Shown: one piece after another, positions 1-8,897 of the stretch
How positions within the stretch are numbered: position 1 is the stretch's first letter
How the letters are laid out: every line of letters begins with the position of its first letter
Origin: Gemmatimonadota bacterium
GTDB lineage: Bacteria > Gemmatimonadota > Gemmatimonadetes > Gemmatimonadales > Gemmatimonadaceae
Assembly: GCA_003134685.1 (NCBI GenBank)
Contig: PLCA01000016.1
Coordinates: 299,988 to 363,987 of the forward strand
Direction of reading: 5' to 3'
Length of the DNA: 64,000 nucleotides
The notes under the pieces: model-generated
Told to the model about the DNA's origin: nothing
Database searches by the model: none
The model's input: only the letters and a program-made list of their open reading frames with translations
Program-made: the position numbers and the translations under genes

Positions 1-12
1 ACCCATGAGGTA

Positions 13-723
13 GTGATGCAACCGGTCGTAGAAGGTTCGCCGCGCCCCACTGCGCGGACCATCGGCGTCGTTTATCTGCTCTACTTCCTGACGTCAGTCT
101 TCGGCGCACTTCTAATGAAGGGAGTGGTGGTCCCCACCGACGCCGTGGCGACGGCACAAAACCTCCTCGCCCACGAGTCCTTGTACCGATCCGGTTGGGA
201 GGTCGGCCTGGTCGCGAACGCGTTGTACATCGCGGTGACCGCGCTTTTCTATGGCTTGCTCGCGCCGGTGAACCGGAGTCTGGCGATGATGATGGCGTTC
301 TTCAGCCTTTTGGGGTGCACCGTTCAGATCTTCGGCGGCCTCCTGCAGCTGGCCCCTCTCACCATTCTGGGAGACACCCAATTGGCGGGGGCTTTCACGG
401 TCGCCCAGCTGCGGACGGCGGCGCTGCTGTCTTTCAAGCTCTACCCGCTGGTCTTCTACATCTCTCTGGTCCTCTTTGCGCTGTTCGACTCTTTGCTCGG
501 GTATCTGATTTACAAGTCGACCTTTCTCCCGCGCTTTATTGGAGTGTGGTTCATGATTGCGGGTGTGGTCGGGCTCACCTTTCTCTGGCCGCCGCTGGCA
601 CTTCCACTAAGGTTCGTCATAATACCGGTCGGTGGCCTCGCGGAAATCGTCCTGATGCTTTGGCTGATCGTGAAAGGTGTGGAAGTTTCGAGGTGGCGGG
701 AAAAAGCAGGCGCTCCTCTCTAG
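13..723 (+). CDS. DUF4386 family membrane protein
   Basis: 236 aa multi-TM ORF with DUF4386-like pattern (GVVYLLYFLTSVFG..., ALLAPVNRSLA..., ...PLTILG). Confidence 0.8.
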   Translation: MMQPVVEGSPRPTARTIGVVYLLYFLTSVFGALLMKGVVVPTDAVATAQNLLAHESLYRSGWEVGLVANALYIAVTALFYGLLAPVNRSLAMMMAFFSLLGCTVQIFGGLLQLAPLTILGDTQLAGAFTVAQLRTAALLSFKLYPLVFYISLVLFALFDSLLGYLIYKSTFLPRFIGVWFMIAGVVGLTFLWPPLALPLRFVIIPVGGLAEIVLMLWLIVKGVEVSRWREKAGAPL

Positions 724-1137
724 CGGTCAGCGACTGGCAGCGAGCCGCCTACTCGAGCGTGTGGGTTGCAGCGACCAGGTCATCAAGTGCCGCGAGGAAG
801 GCGGCCGCGCGGGACGGTGAGAGTCGCCCGAGAAGTGCCGACTTCAGTTCCGCGCGGATCTCGCAGGCATCCTGGAGAAGCATCACGTCACTCTGGGTCT
901 GGTGTTTTCACTCGTGAAGACCGGCGTTGCCTACCTGCCGAGTCACGACCTGCAGTCACTCGCCCGTCGTTAATGGCGCGATGCTTTCGTTTGAAGTTCG
1001 GCCGTGGAGTTGGTCAGGACGAAGGCGGCAGTCCGGATGTGCCCAGGTAAATCGAGGGCCGGAGTAACGCTTTGAGCGTCTGCAACTATCCTGACTCGGT
1101 TTCAATTTCCCTGCACGGCGCGTATTCTAAGATTGAA

Positions 1138-2598
1138 ATGAGCTCCGATGAGCAGTCAGTCGAACGCGGGTCGGCTTTGGGAGTCGACGGGCTTGCCCGT
1201 CTGGACGTCGTGCTTCGCCAAAACGAGCTCGAGTGGCGCCACATCACCGATGCGATTGCGGTGAATGTCGTCGTTCAGAGCACGACGGGTACGTGTCTGT
1301 TTGCCAACCGTACCGCGCTCGAGTATTGGGGACTCAAACTCGATGACGTGATGGTCGCCAACTACCGTGCTCCGATTCACCCGGATGATGCCGCCCAGAT
1401 GTACGCCCGGCGCCAGGAAGGGTTGGCGAAAGGGATCCCATTCGAGAACGAGTTGCGCTCGCGGCGACAGGACGGAGAGTACCGCTGGTTCCTCTGGCGC
1501 TACATCCCCGTCAGCGACGAGCAGGGACAAATCGTGCGCTGGTACGTTACCGGCACCGACATCGACGATCGCAAGCGCGCCGAAGATCGCATGCGCAACG
1601 AAACTTTCGCCCTGCGCGAAGACATTGACCGCGCTTCGATGTTCGAGGAGATCGTCGGCTCCTCGCACGCACTCCAACGTGTTCTCACACAAGTCACAAA
1701 AGTCGCCCACACCGACGCCACGGTCCTCATACTCGGCGAGACCGGAACCGGCAAAGAGCTGGTCGCTCGCGCCATTCACAAGAGATCGCGCCGAGCGGGC
1801 GGAGCGTTCATTCTCGTGAACTGCGCGGCAATTCCGCCTTCGCTCATCGCGTCCGAGCTGTTCGGACACGAGAAAGGCGCGTTCACTGGCGCCCTGCAGC
1901 GGCGACTCGGACGGTTCGAGGCAGCCGATCGCGGCACGATCTTCCTCGACGAAATCGGCGAGCTGCCACCTGAGGCGCAGGTCGCGCTGCTGCGCGTGCT
2001 GCAGGAGCGGGAAATCGAGCGTGTCGGCAGCAGTCATCCAATTCCCGTCGACGTGCGCGTTCTTGCCGCTACCAATCGGGATCTCGAGGCGGCTGTCGAG
2101 CGTGGGACGTTCCGCGAGGATCTCTATTATCGGCTGAACGTCTTTCCCATCCGCCTGCCTCCACTACGCGAGCGAGTCGAAGACATTCCCATCCTCGTCG
2201 AGTATCTGGTCGACCGCTACGCGAAACAGGTTGGGAAAATCATTCGCAACATCGAAAAGCACACGTTGCAGCTGTTGCAGGCTTACGACTGGCCGGGCAA
2301 CGTGCGCGAGCTGCAGAACGTGATCGAGCGGGCGATAGTTCTTGTAGAGGGAGAAACCTTTGCCATCGATGGCTCATGGCTCACGAGCAAGCGAAGCAAG
2401 TCCTCGAATGGAACCGCGCGGCCCGTGACCTCTCTCGCCAATGGCGAGAAGGAATTGATCGAGGCCGCGCTCGCAGAATCCGACGGACGAGTTTCCGGCC
2501 CGCGGGGCGCGGCGGCGAAGCTTGGCATCCCGCGCCAGACTCTCGAATGGAAGATTCGCGCGCTCAAAATCGACAAGCTCGCGTTCCGTAAACGCTGA
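1138..2598 (+). CDS. PAS-domain sigma-54-dependent Fis-type transcriptional activator
   Basis: PAS/PAC N-terminus ([11 protein letters not shown]...[15 protein letters not shown]), AAA+ [14 protein letters not shown] loop, [10 protein letters not shown]-terminal Fis-like HTH ([19 protein letters not shown]). The ORF opens at 1072; ATG at 1138 is the likelier start. Confidence 0.9.
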   Translation: MSSDEQSVERGSALGVDGLARLDVVLRQNELEWRHITDAIAVNVVVQSTTGTCLFANRTALEYWGLKLDDVMVANYRAPIHPDDAAQMYARRQEGLAKGIPFENELRSRRQDGEYRWFLWRYIPVSDEQGQIVRWYVTGTDIDDRKRAEDRMRNETFALREDIDRASMFEEIVGSSHALQRVLTQVTKVAHTDATVLILGETGTGKELVARAIHKRSRRAGGAFILVNCAAIPPSLIASELFGHEKGAFTGALQRRLGRFEAADRGTIFLDEIGELPPEAQVALLRVLQEREIERVGSSHPIPVDVRVLAATNRDLEAAVERGTFREDLYYRLNVFPIRLPPLRERVEDIPILVEYLVDRYAKQVGKIIRNIEKHTLQLLQAYDWPGNVRELQNVIERAIVLVEGETFAIDGSWLTSKRSKSSNGTARPVTSLANGEKELIEAALAESDGRVSGPRGAAAKLGIPRQTLEWKIRALKIDKLAFRKR

Positions 2599-2642
2599 GC
2601 TCTCGCTCGCCAACGGATTGGCAATTGCCAGCTGATAAGCAC
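2569..2642 (+). repeat. Copy 1 of an imperfect direct repeat (3' end of the regulator gene plus downstream palindrome)
   Basis: aaATCGACAAGCTCGCgTTCCGtAAACGCTGA...ATTGGCAATTGCCAgCTGAT, matching copy 2 at 3860-3932. Confidence 0.85.
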
Positions 2643-2681
2643 TCCATCCATATCAAAGACAATGGCTTGTGTTCGCGTCAT
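2636..2681 (-). pseudogene. Truncated HAD-superfamily phosphatase (N-terminus only)
   Basis: Minus strand from ATG 2681 reads MTRTQAIVFDMDGVLIS, the HAD motif I (DMDGV). It starts 20 bp after the MFS stop and then runs into the repeat/antisense of the regulator gene. Confidence 0.75.
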
Positions 2682-2701
2682 AGGCTTTGTCCAAAGTTCG
2701 T

Positions 2702-3847
2702 TCAGTGAGGATTTTCGACCGTCAAATATTTGGCGAAGATCGGCACACACGCCTGGAGGGCGGCCAGAAACCAGAACGCACTATGCAAGCCGATCCCCTT
2801 GGACAAGAAGCCAATGACGGCTGGCCCCGTCAGCATGCCCGCGTAACCCGACGTGGTGAGGGCAGCAACGGCCAATCCCTTAGGCATTGTGTGTTGCGTA
2901 CCCGCGAGTCTGAACAAGATAGGCACGACGTTTCCGGCTCCGAGGCCCACAAAGACGAAACCGACAAGCCCGATCCATGCGACCGGCGCGAGGAGGAGGC
3001 CGCACAATCCCAGAAGCGCTGTCACCCCACCAAGTGTCAGCACAATTCGGTTCCCGAATCGCGCCACGATGTCATCGCCGGCGAAACGGCTGAACGTCAT
3101 CGCGATGGAGAAAAGCATGTATCCCAGCCCCCCGTGCGCAGCAGAGACGAGGTGCTCGCCGACGAGCAAAAGCGCACTCCAGTCAAGCAGAGCCCCCTCA
3201 ACCAAGAATGAGATGGCCGCGACGATAGCGATGACGAGCACGACACCTCTCGGAATCGCAAAAAGAGGTTGTTTAGTTCTCTCTCGATTCGAGAGCATGC
3301 GCGGAAGGGCCACAAGAATCAGTGAGACAAGAATAGTGGAGCTAAGGATTGTGCTTGAGCTAGGTGCGATTCCTCGAGAAAGAAGAGCCGTCACGATTCC
3401 CGAACCCAGAAAGCCACCAATGCTGAAGAGTGCATGAAATCCAGACATCAACGGCTTCTCAGAAGCGCGCTCAACATCTACAGCGTGCAAGTTCATTGCA
3501 ATATCCAGCGATCCCAGAAAAGCCCCGAAGGCGAACAGCGCAACTCCAAGTGTGATCGGCGACGAGACGATGCTCAAGAGCGGCAATATGACCGCCAGTC
3601 CTACACCGCCCCAAAGTACGATCGGCTTGCTACTGAAGCGCGCGCTCAGATTCGCCGCGAGCGGCATCGCCACAATAGAACCGGCGCCCATGAGGAGGAG
3701 GACCAGCCCCATTGTGTCGTCGCCGAGATGGCAGCGAGTCTTAGCAAAAGGCACTAAGGGAGCCCAGCAAGCTACACCGAACCCTGCGGCGACGAACGCC
3801 AGCCTGGTCGCCAGCTTTGCGCGTGATTGATACGCATCCTCTGTCAT
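2702..3847 (-). CDS. MFS transporter, YbjJ-like
   Basis: ~380 aa, 12-TM-like; ACWAPLVPFAKTRCHLGDDTMGLVLLLMGAGSIVAMPLAANLSARF. Start MTEDAYQSRAK at 3847; the longer ORF upstream is the antisense of repeat copy 2. Confidence 0.8.
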   Translation of the reverse strand: MTEDAYQSRAKLATRLAFVAAGFGVACWAPLVPFAKTRCHLGDDTMGLVLLLMGAGSIVAMPLAANLSARFSSKPIVLWGGVGLAVILPLLSIVSSPITLGVALFAFGAFLGSLDIAMNLHAVDVERASEKPLMSGFHALFSIGGFLGSGIVTALLSRGIAPSSSTILSSTILVSLILVALPRMLSNRERTKQPLFAIPRGVVLVIAIVAAISFLVEGALLDWSALLLVGEHLVSAAHGGLGYMLFSIAMTFSRFAGDDIVARFGNRIVLTLGGVTALLGLCGLLLAPVAWIGLVGFVFVGLGAGNVVPILFRLAGTQHTMPKGLAVAALTTSGYAGMLTGPAVIGFLSKGIGLHSAFWFLAALQACVPIFAKYLTVENPH

Positions 3848-3859
3848 GGAAATCCCCGA

Positions 3860-3932
3860 AATCGACAAGCTCGCCTTCCGAAAACGCTGACGCCCAAGCG
3901 CTAACATATTGGCAATTGCCAACTGATTGGCA
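3860..3932 (+). repeat. Copy 2 of the imperfect direct repeat
   Basis: aaATCGACAAGCTCGCcTTCCGaAAACGCTGA...ATTGGCAATTGCCAaCTGATTGGCA; encodes the same [10 protein letters not shown]-terminus as the regulator. Confidence 0.85.
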
Positions 3933-4003
3933 CCGCCGAAAAATCTAACTCGCAGTACGACACGCACTTAGCGGTGGCGCAGCGTGTGCTTTCTGTTTCG
4001 TGC

Positions 4004-4282
4004 ATGACGCTCAAAATCGAGAGCGCGTTCGATGGCAAAACTGCGACGCTACGGCTGAGCGGCCGTATCGAGGAGGATCACCTCGCCGCGATTCAGGAAG
4101 AGGTCAGACGCTACCACCCGCGCCTCGCGTTCGACCTCGGCGAGGCGACACTGGTCGACAGAGAGGTGGTGCGTTTCCTCGCCGAGCGAGAAGTGGAAGG
4201 CGTCGAGCTGGTCGATTGCCCCCGATACATCCGCGAATGGATCGCCCGGGAGCGGAGCCGGGAATTTCCAACCAACCCTTAG
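4004..4282 (+). CDS. Small STAS-like domain protein
   Basis: MTLKIESAFDGKTATLRLSGRIEEDHLAAIQEEV...RLAFDLGEATLVDREVVRFLAE. Confidence 0.6.
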   Translation: MTLKIESAFDGKTATLRLSGRIEEDHLAAIQEEVRRYHPRLAFDLGEATLVDREVVRFLAEREVEGVELVDCPRYIREWIARERSREFPTNP

Positions 4283-4297
4283 AGAGGAGAACTAGCT

Positions 4298-5356
4298 GTG
4301 ACCCCGATCAATGAGCTGGGAGTCCCGCGCCGCGATTTTCTCAAGCTCGCTGGGCTCGGCGTCGCCGGCGCGGCGCTGAACCAGAAAATGCCGGCCTCGA
4401 ATGGTCTCCACGTGCTTGACCTCCCCGATTATGCGCCGGTCCCTAAATCAGCGCTTGGCCCTGCGCTCAACGCACAAGGCTACTACGTCGGACGCGTGGA
4501 GAAGAATCTCTACTGGGTCACCGACGGCACGTATCAGTCGGCGTTTCTAACCACCAAAGACGGCGTAGTGCTGCTCGACGCGCCGCCGACGATTGGCCAC
4601 AACATTCAGCGCGCGGTGGACGAAATCGCCGCCGCCAACGGCGTCAGCAACAAGGTGAAGTATCTCATCTATACGCATCACCACGCCGATCATGGGGGCG
4701 CGTCGTCGTTGTTCGGCAAGGACGTCGTTCGCATCGGGCACGAGGAAACGCGAAAGCTCCTGATACGCGACAACGATAAGGCGAGGCCGGCGCCGGAGGA
4801 AATCTTCCAGGACCGCCGCACTCTCCACATCGGCGGCAGTCGTATCGAGCTCGCCTGGCAGGGATCCAATCACTCGCCCGACAACATCTACATCCACCTG
4901 CCCGATCACGACACTTTGATGCTCGTCGACATCGTGAACTCGGGCTGGGCGCCGGTTTACATCTGCAATCTCACCGAGGACGTTGTGGGATACATGGCGG
5001 CGCCGGAGAAAGCGCTCGCGTACCCATGGAAGCATTTCATCGGCGGCCACCTCGGCAGGCTCGGCACGCGCGACGATGTGACTCTACATCAACAGTATAT
5101 GGCTGACATCGCCGACAGCGTCAGGAAGACGCTGCCGACGATCGATCCGACTCCGTACTTCCAGAAATACGGCGAGAACGCCTGGGCGGGCGTAAAGGGT
5201 TACCTGGACGCGTGCACCGATGCCGCCGCCGCGCCAGTGGTCAAGAAGTACACCGGGGTTCTCGCGGCCGCCGATGTCTTTACCGCCAGCACGACATTCT
5301 GGGTCATGGAATCGCTCCGCCTCGACCTGGGCTTCGCCTCGTGGGTCCATCCGTAA
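4298..5356 (+). CDS. TAT-signal MBL-fold metallo-hydrolase
   Basis: RRDFLKLAGLGVAGAAL twin-arginine-like signal; THHHADHGG metal-binding motif. Confidence 0.85.
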   Translation: MTPINELGVPRRDFLKLAGLGVAGAALNQKMPASNGLHVLDLPDYAPVPKSALGPALNAQGYYVGRVEKNLYWVTDGTYQSAFLTTKDGVVLLDAPPTIGHNIQRAVDEIAAANGVSNKVKYLIYTHHHADHGGASSLFGKDVVRIGHEETRKLLIRDNDKARPAPEEIFQDRRTLHIGGSRIELAWQGSNHSPDNIYIHLPDHDTLMLVDIVNSGWAPVYICNLTEDVVGYMAAPEKALAYPWKHFIGGHLGRLGTRDDVTLHQQYMADIADSVRKTLPTIDPTPYFQKYGENAWAGVKGYLDACTDAAAAPVVKKYTGVLAAADVFTASTTFWVMESLRLDLGFASWVHP

Positions 5357-5375
5357 ACGGGATTTCGAAAACATC

Positions 5376-5990
5376 ATGACCACTGGAACGAGACGCGATC
5401 CGCGCGCCGATCATCTCATCACACCGGAGAATGCGGCGCTGATCGTGATCGACTATCAGCCGTCGCAGGTGGCGGCAGTTCGATCGATGGACCACAGCCT
5501 TTTGGTGAAGAACGTAGTGTCGACGGCGAAGACCGCGAAGGCATTCGGGCTGCCGATCGTTCATTCGACGGTCAACGTCGCGTCCGGTCGCCAAAAGCCC
5601 ACTGTTCCAGAGTTGGCTGAGGTGCTCGAGGGCAACACGCCGATCGATCGGACGAGCATCAACTCGTGGGAAGACGCCGACTTCGTTGCGGCGGTGCGAA
5701 GCACAGGGCGACGGAAACTCATCTTCTGCGCGCTGTGGACAGAGGTCTGCATGGCGTTTCCGGCGCTCGATGCTTTACGGGAGGGCTTCGAGGTGTATCC
5801 CGTCGTCGACGCGATCGGCGGCACCTCCTTCGAAGCACATCGCGCCGGTCTGGAACGTGTCACTCTTGCTGGAGCACAGCCGATAAGCTGGGTGGCGCTG
5901 GCGTGCGAGCTTCAACGGGATTGGGCGCGTGTCGAGACAGTTCCACAAGTGATCCAAATAGTGCTCACCGAGCGCCTACTCCAGGAATGA
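5376..5990 (+). CDS. Isochorismatase-family cysteine hydrolase
   Basis: AALIVIDYQPSQV, GRRKLIFCALWTEVCMAFPALDALREGFEVYPVVDA. Confidence 0.85.
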   Translation: MTTGTRRDPRADHLITPENAALIVIDYQPSQVAAVRSMDHSLLVKNVVSTAKTAKAFGLPIVHSTVNVASGRQKPTVPELAEVLEGNTPIDRTSINSWEDADFVAAVRSTGRRKLIFCALWTEVCMAFPALDALREGFEVYPVVDAIGGTSFEAHRAGLERVTLAGAQPISWVALACELQRDWARVETVPQVIQIVLTERLLQE

Positions 5991-6017
5991 ACAACACGTG
6001 ATGAAGGGGAGAACGAC

Positions 6018-6932
6018 ATGTCAGGCAAGTTGAACGTGCTCGTGACGGGCGCGACAGGGAAACAAGGCGGCCATCTCGTAAGCGAGCTGCTGGCACGCGG
6101 GCACTCGGTTCGCGCGTTGACGAGGAAGCCGGAGTCGCCGGCCGCGGCGGCGCTGGCGGAACGAGGCGTCACGATCGTTCCAGGCGACTTCGACGATCAG
6201 GCAAGCCTCGAGCGCGCCGCGCGTGGCGTCGATACCGTCTTCGCCATGTCGACGCCGTTCGAGAGCGGAGAAAAAACCGAAACACGCGAGGGGATCAACC
6301 TCGTTCGCGCGGCGGCGACGGCGGGCGTCAAGCATCTCGTCTACACGTCGGTGGCCGGCGCCGACCGAGCGACAGGCATTCCACATTTCGACAGCAAGTT
6401 CGAGGTCGAGAAAGAGATACGACGGTCAGGCGTACCGTTCACGATCGTCGCGCCAGTCTTCTTCATGGACAACTTTCTCGCCGACTGGATGGCGCCCGGC
6501 ATCGCACAAGGGTCGATCGCGATGGCATTGCCTGCCACGCGTCGTCTGCAGCAGATCGCGGTCTCGGATATCGCGCAGTTCGCCGCGCTCGTCATCGAAC
6601 GTCGTGAGAGTTTCCTCGGCAAGCGAATCGACATCGCGTCTGACGAGCTGACTGGCGCGACGGCGGCCGCGGCAATCAGTGAAGTATCGGGCCGGCAGAT
6701 CAAGTACACGGCGCTTCCGATCGACGCAGTGCGTCAGTTCAACGAAGATCAAGCGCGCATGTTCGAGTGGTTCGACCGCGTGGGATACGACGCGGACGTC
6801 GTCGGTCTTCGATCGCTCTATCCCGAAGTCGCCTGGCACCGCTTCAGCATCTGGGCTCGCGAGCAGCGCTGGTCCTGGGCTGAAACACGGACCGCAGGAG
6901 GTAGAGAGAATGCAACCGCAGATGCTCGATGA
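6018..6932 (+). CDS. NmrA-like NAD(P)-binding protein
   Basis: NVLVTGATGKQGGHLVSELLARGHSVRALTRKPES. Confidence 0.85.
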   Translation: MSGKLNVLVTGATGKQGGHLVSELLARGHSVRALTRKPESPAAAALAERGVTIVPGDFDDQASLERAARGVDTVFAMSTPFESGEKTETREGINLVRAAATAGVKHLVYTSVAGADRATGIPHFDSKFEVEKEIRRSGVPFTIVAPVFFMDNFLADWMAPGIAQGSIAMALPATRRLQQIAVSDIAQFAALVIERRESFLGKRIDIASDELTGATAAAAISEVSGRQIKYTALPIDAVRQFNEDQARMFEWFDRVGYDADVVGLRSLYPEVAWHRFSIWAREQRWSWAETRTAGGRENATADAR

Positions 6933-7866
6933 CCCGGCCGTGAAACCGGCTTGGCTGGCTGTCCATCCGGTCAGCCAGAAGGATTCCCTCGCGGCGACAG
7001 CTCTACGATCTGCCGTTGCAGCATTCAAAGGCAAGCTCGCGGGAACCGCTGCCCGCGGTCCGTTCGACGACGTCATGGAGCGAGTCGCGGCTCTCACGGA
7101 CGTGACCTTCGAAGCCGATATAGTCGGAGGGATCCCCGGTTTTTGGGCGAAACCGGCGCGGTCGCAAAAGGGCGCGGCGATCATTCACGTGCATGGTGGC
7201 TGGTTCAACTTCGGAACCGCCCGCGCGTACCGGAATCTCGTCGGGCACATCGCATCGAGCGCTGGAGCTGATGCTTTCATACCCGATTATCGGCTCGCTC
7301 CCGAGCATGTCTTTCCTGCCGCGGTTACGGACGTCGAGGCATGCTATCGCGGACTGGTTGGCAAAGGGATCAAAAAGATCGCGGTGGTCGGCGACTCGGC
7401 CGGAGGCACTCTGGCGCTCGTGCTTCTCTCAATCGCGTCCGCGCAGGCCGACAAAGGTGGCGTAGCTCCCGTAGGCGCGGTTGCAATTTCGCCGGTGACC
7501 GACCTCGCACTTACAGGTGAGAGCTACGAGACACGCGCGGAAGCGGATCCGTACTTCACCAAGCCCCAGGCCGCCGGGCTAGTCGCCTCCTATCTGGGTG
7601 AGACCGATCCGAAGAGCCCTCTGGCGTCGCCGCTGTACGGTGATTTGAGGGGCCTGCCTCCAATCCGCGTTCACGTTGGAGACGACGAAGTGCTGCTCGA
7701 CGACTCGCGCCGTTATGTGGAGCGGGCCGTCGCGGCGGGCGTCGACGCCGAGCTGGACGTATGGATGGGAATGCCGCACGGATTCGTCACAGGTATACGC
7801 GAATTCGACGCTGCTCGACGATCACTCGACGCAATCGGAGCCTTTCTGACCCTGCGGTTGTTGTAA
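6910..7866 (+). CDS. Alpha/beta hydrolase (HSL/esterase type)
   Basis: IIHVHGGWF, GDSAGG, YRLAPEHVFPAAV; internal ATG at 6910 overlaps the previous gene. Confidence 0.85.
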   Translation: MQPQMLDDPAVKPAWLAVHPVSQKDSLAATALRSAVAAFKGKLAGTAARGPFDDVMERVAALTDVTFEADIVGGIPGFWAKPARSQKGAAIIHVHGGWFNFGTARAYRNLVGHIASSAGADAFIPDYRLAPEHVFPAAVTDVEACYRGLVGKGIKKIAVVGDSAGGTLALVLLSIASAQADKGGVAPVGAVAISPVTDLALTGESYETRAEADPYFTKPQAAGLVASYLGETDPKSPLASPLYGDLRGLPPIRVHVGDDEVLLDDSRRYVERAVAAGVDAELDVWMGMPHGFVTGIREFDAARRSLDAIGAFLTLRLL

Positions 7867-7933
7867 CCCATGTCGCACTTCGAAGGCGTGTACCGTCCGA
7901 GCTGCACACAACGCGAACCTAAGGAGTTATGTG

Positions 7934-8356
7934 ATGAGTGAGACTACCTATCAAACGACACGCGTTTCCGCTCGTACCCCACTGGCCGCGGTGCTCGGCG
8001 CGACGGCGGCGGCCGTTGCGATCTGGGTCGTGGCGACCGCGGCTGGCGCTGACCTGACCGTCAGCTTCGGCCCCGGTCAACGGATACAGAAGGTCACGGT
8101 GGTCAACGTCGTGGTGGCGGCGCTGGTGGGGTCGCTGGCCGGCTGGGGTCTGCTCGCCTTGCTCCGCCGGTTCACGGCCAAGGCCCGTGCGGTGTGGACC
8201 GTCACCGCGATTGTCGCCGCGCTGTTGTCCCTGGCCGGTCCGCTGTCGGCGATCGCGTCGGCCGGCACCAAGGTGTCGCTGGTTGCGATGCACTTGGCCG
8301 TGGCAACCGTGTTGATCGCAGTCCTACGCCGGACCACACATCAACACACCGGATGA
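7934..8356 (+). CDS. DUF6069-like small membrane protein
   Basis: 4 predicted TM segments; MSETTYQTTRVSARTPLAAVLGATAAAVAIWVVATAAG. Confidence 0.65.
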   Translation: MSETTYQTTRVSARTPLAAVLGATAAAVAIWVVATAAGADLTVSFGPGQRIQKVTVVNVVVAALVGSLAGWGLLALLRRFTAKARAVWTVTAIVAALLSLAGPLSAIASAGTKVSLVAMHLAVATVLIAVLRRTTHQHTG

Positions 8357-8443
8357 GGAGCGCGCTCTATCGTAACGCGGCCGGGCGCACAGCACACACG
8401 TCCACGGCCGTGTAGAATGAATGGCGCGCGCTAGGAGTCATAC

Positions 8444-8857
8444 TTGGAAGTATCGGCCTACATCAGCTTCAAGGGCGATTGCGAAGCTGCGTTCAAATTC
8501 TATGAGGAAGTGCTCGGTGCCAAACCCGGGCTCCTCTTCCGTTACGCTGATTCGCCAATGGCAGACGTCGTTCCCGAAGGATGGGATCGCAAGATCATGC
8601 ATGGCAGCGCGAGGATTGGCGGAAAGCTGTTGGAGGGCGCCGATGTCCCTCCGGAGCGCTATGAGAAACCGCAGGGGTTCTCGCTCTCGCTGAACGTCCC
8701 AACCGCGGATGAAGCCGAGAGGCTGTTCGAGGAGTTAGGGAACGGCGGTCAGGTGCGGTACCCGATCGCAAAGACATTCTGGTCAGAGCGATTCGGCATG
8801 GTCGTCGATCGCTTCGGCATTCCCTGGATGATCAACTGCGAGACGCCGGGAGGTTAG
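8444..8857 (+). CDS. VOC family (PhnB/glyoxalase-like) protein
   Basis: AYISFKGDCEAAFKFYEEVLGAKPG...RFGMVVDRFGIPWMINCE; TTG start with taggag upstream. Confidence 0.85.
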   Translation: MEVSAYISFKGDCEAAFKFYEEVLGAKPGLLFRYADSPMADVVPEGWDRKIMHGSARIGGKLLEGADVPPERYEKPQGFSLSLNVPTADEAERLFEELGNGGQVRYPIAKTFWSERFGMVVDRFGIPWMINCETPGG

Positions 8858-8897
8858 CTCGCTCCAAATTGCGACGATTCTGGCCAATCCGATTTTC

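Noticed and set aside
1156-2037. 293-aa minus-strand ORF antisense to the sigma-54 activator
   Set aside because: High-GC shadow ORF; the plus strand carries clear PAS and AAA+ motifs.
2283-2750. 155-aa minus-strand ORF as an intact HAD protein
   Set aside because: Only the first ~17 residues are HAD-like; the rest is antisense of the regulator gene, so it is treated as a truncated remnant.
3900-4004. Sigma-54 (-24/-12) promoter at the TTGGCAATTGCCAA palindrome
   Set aside because: Neither strand has a GG-N10-GC element at the right spacing; kept only as a candidate operator.
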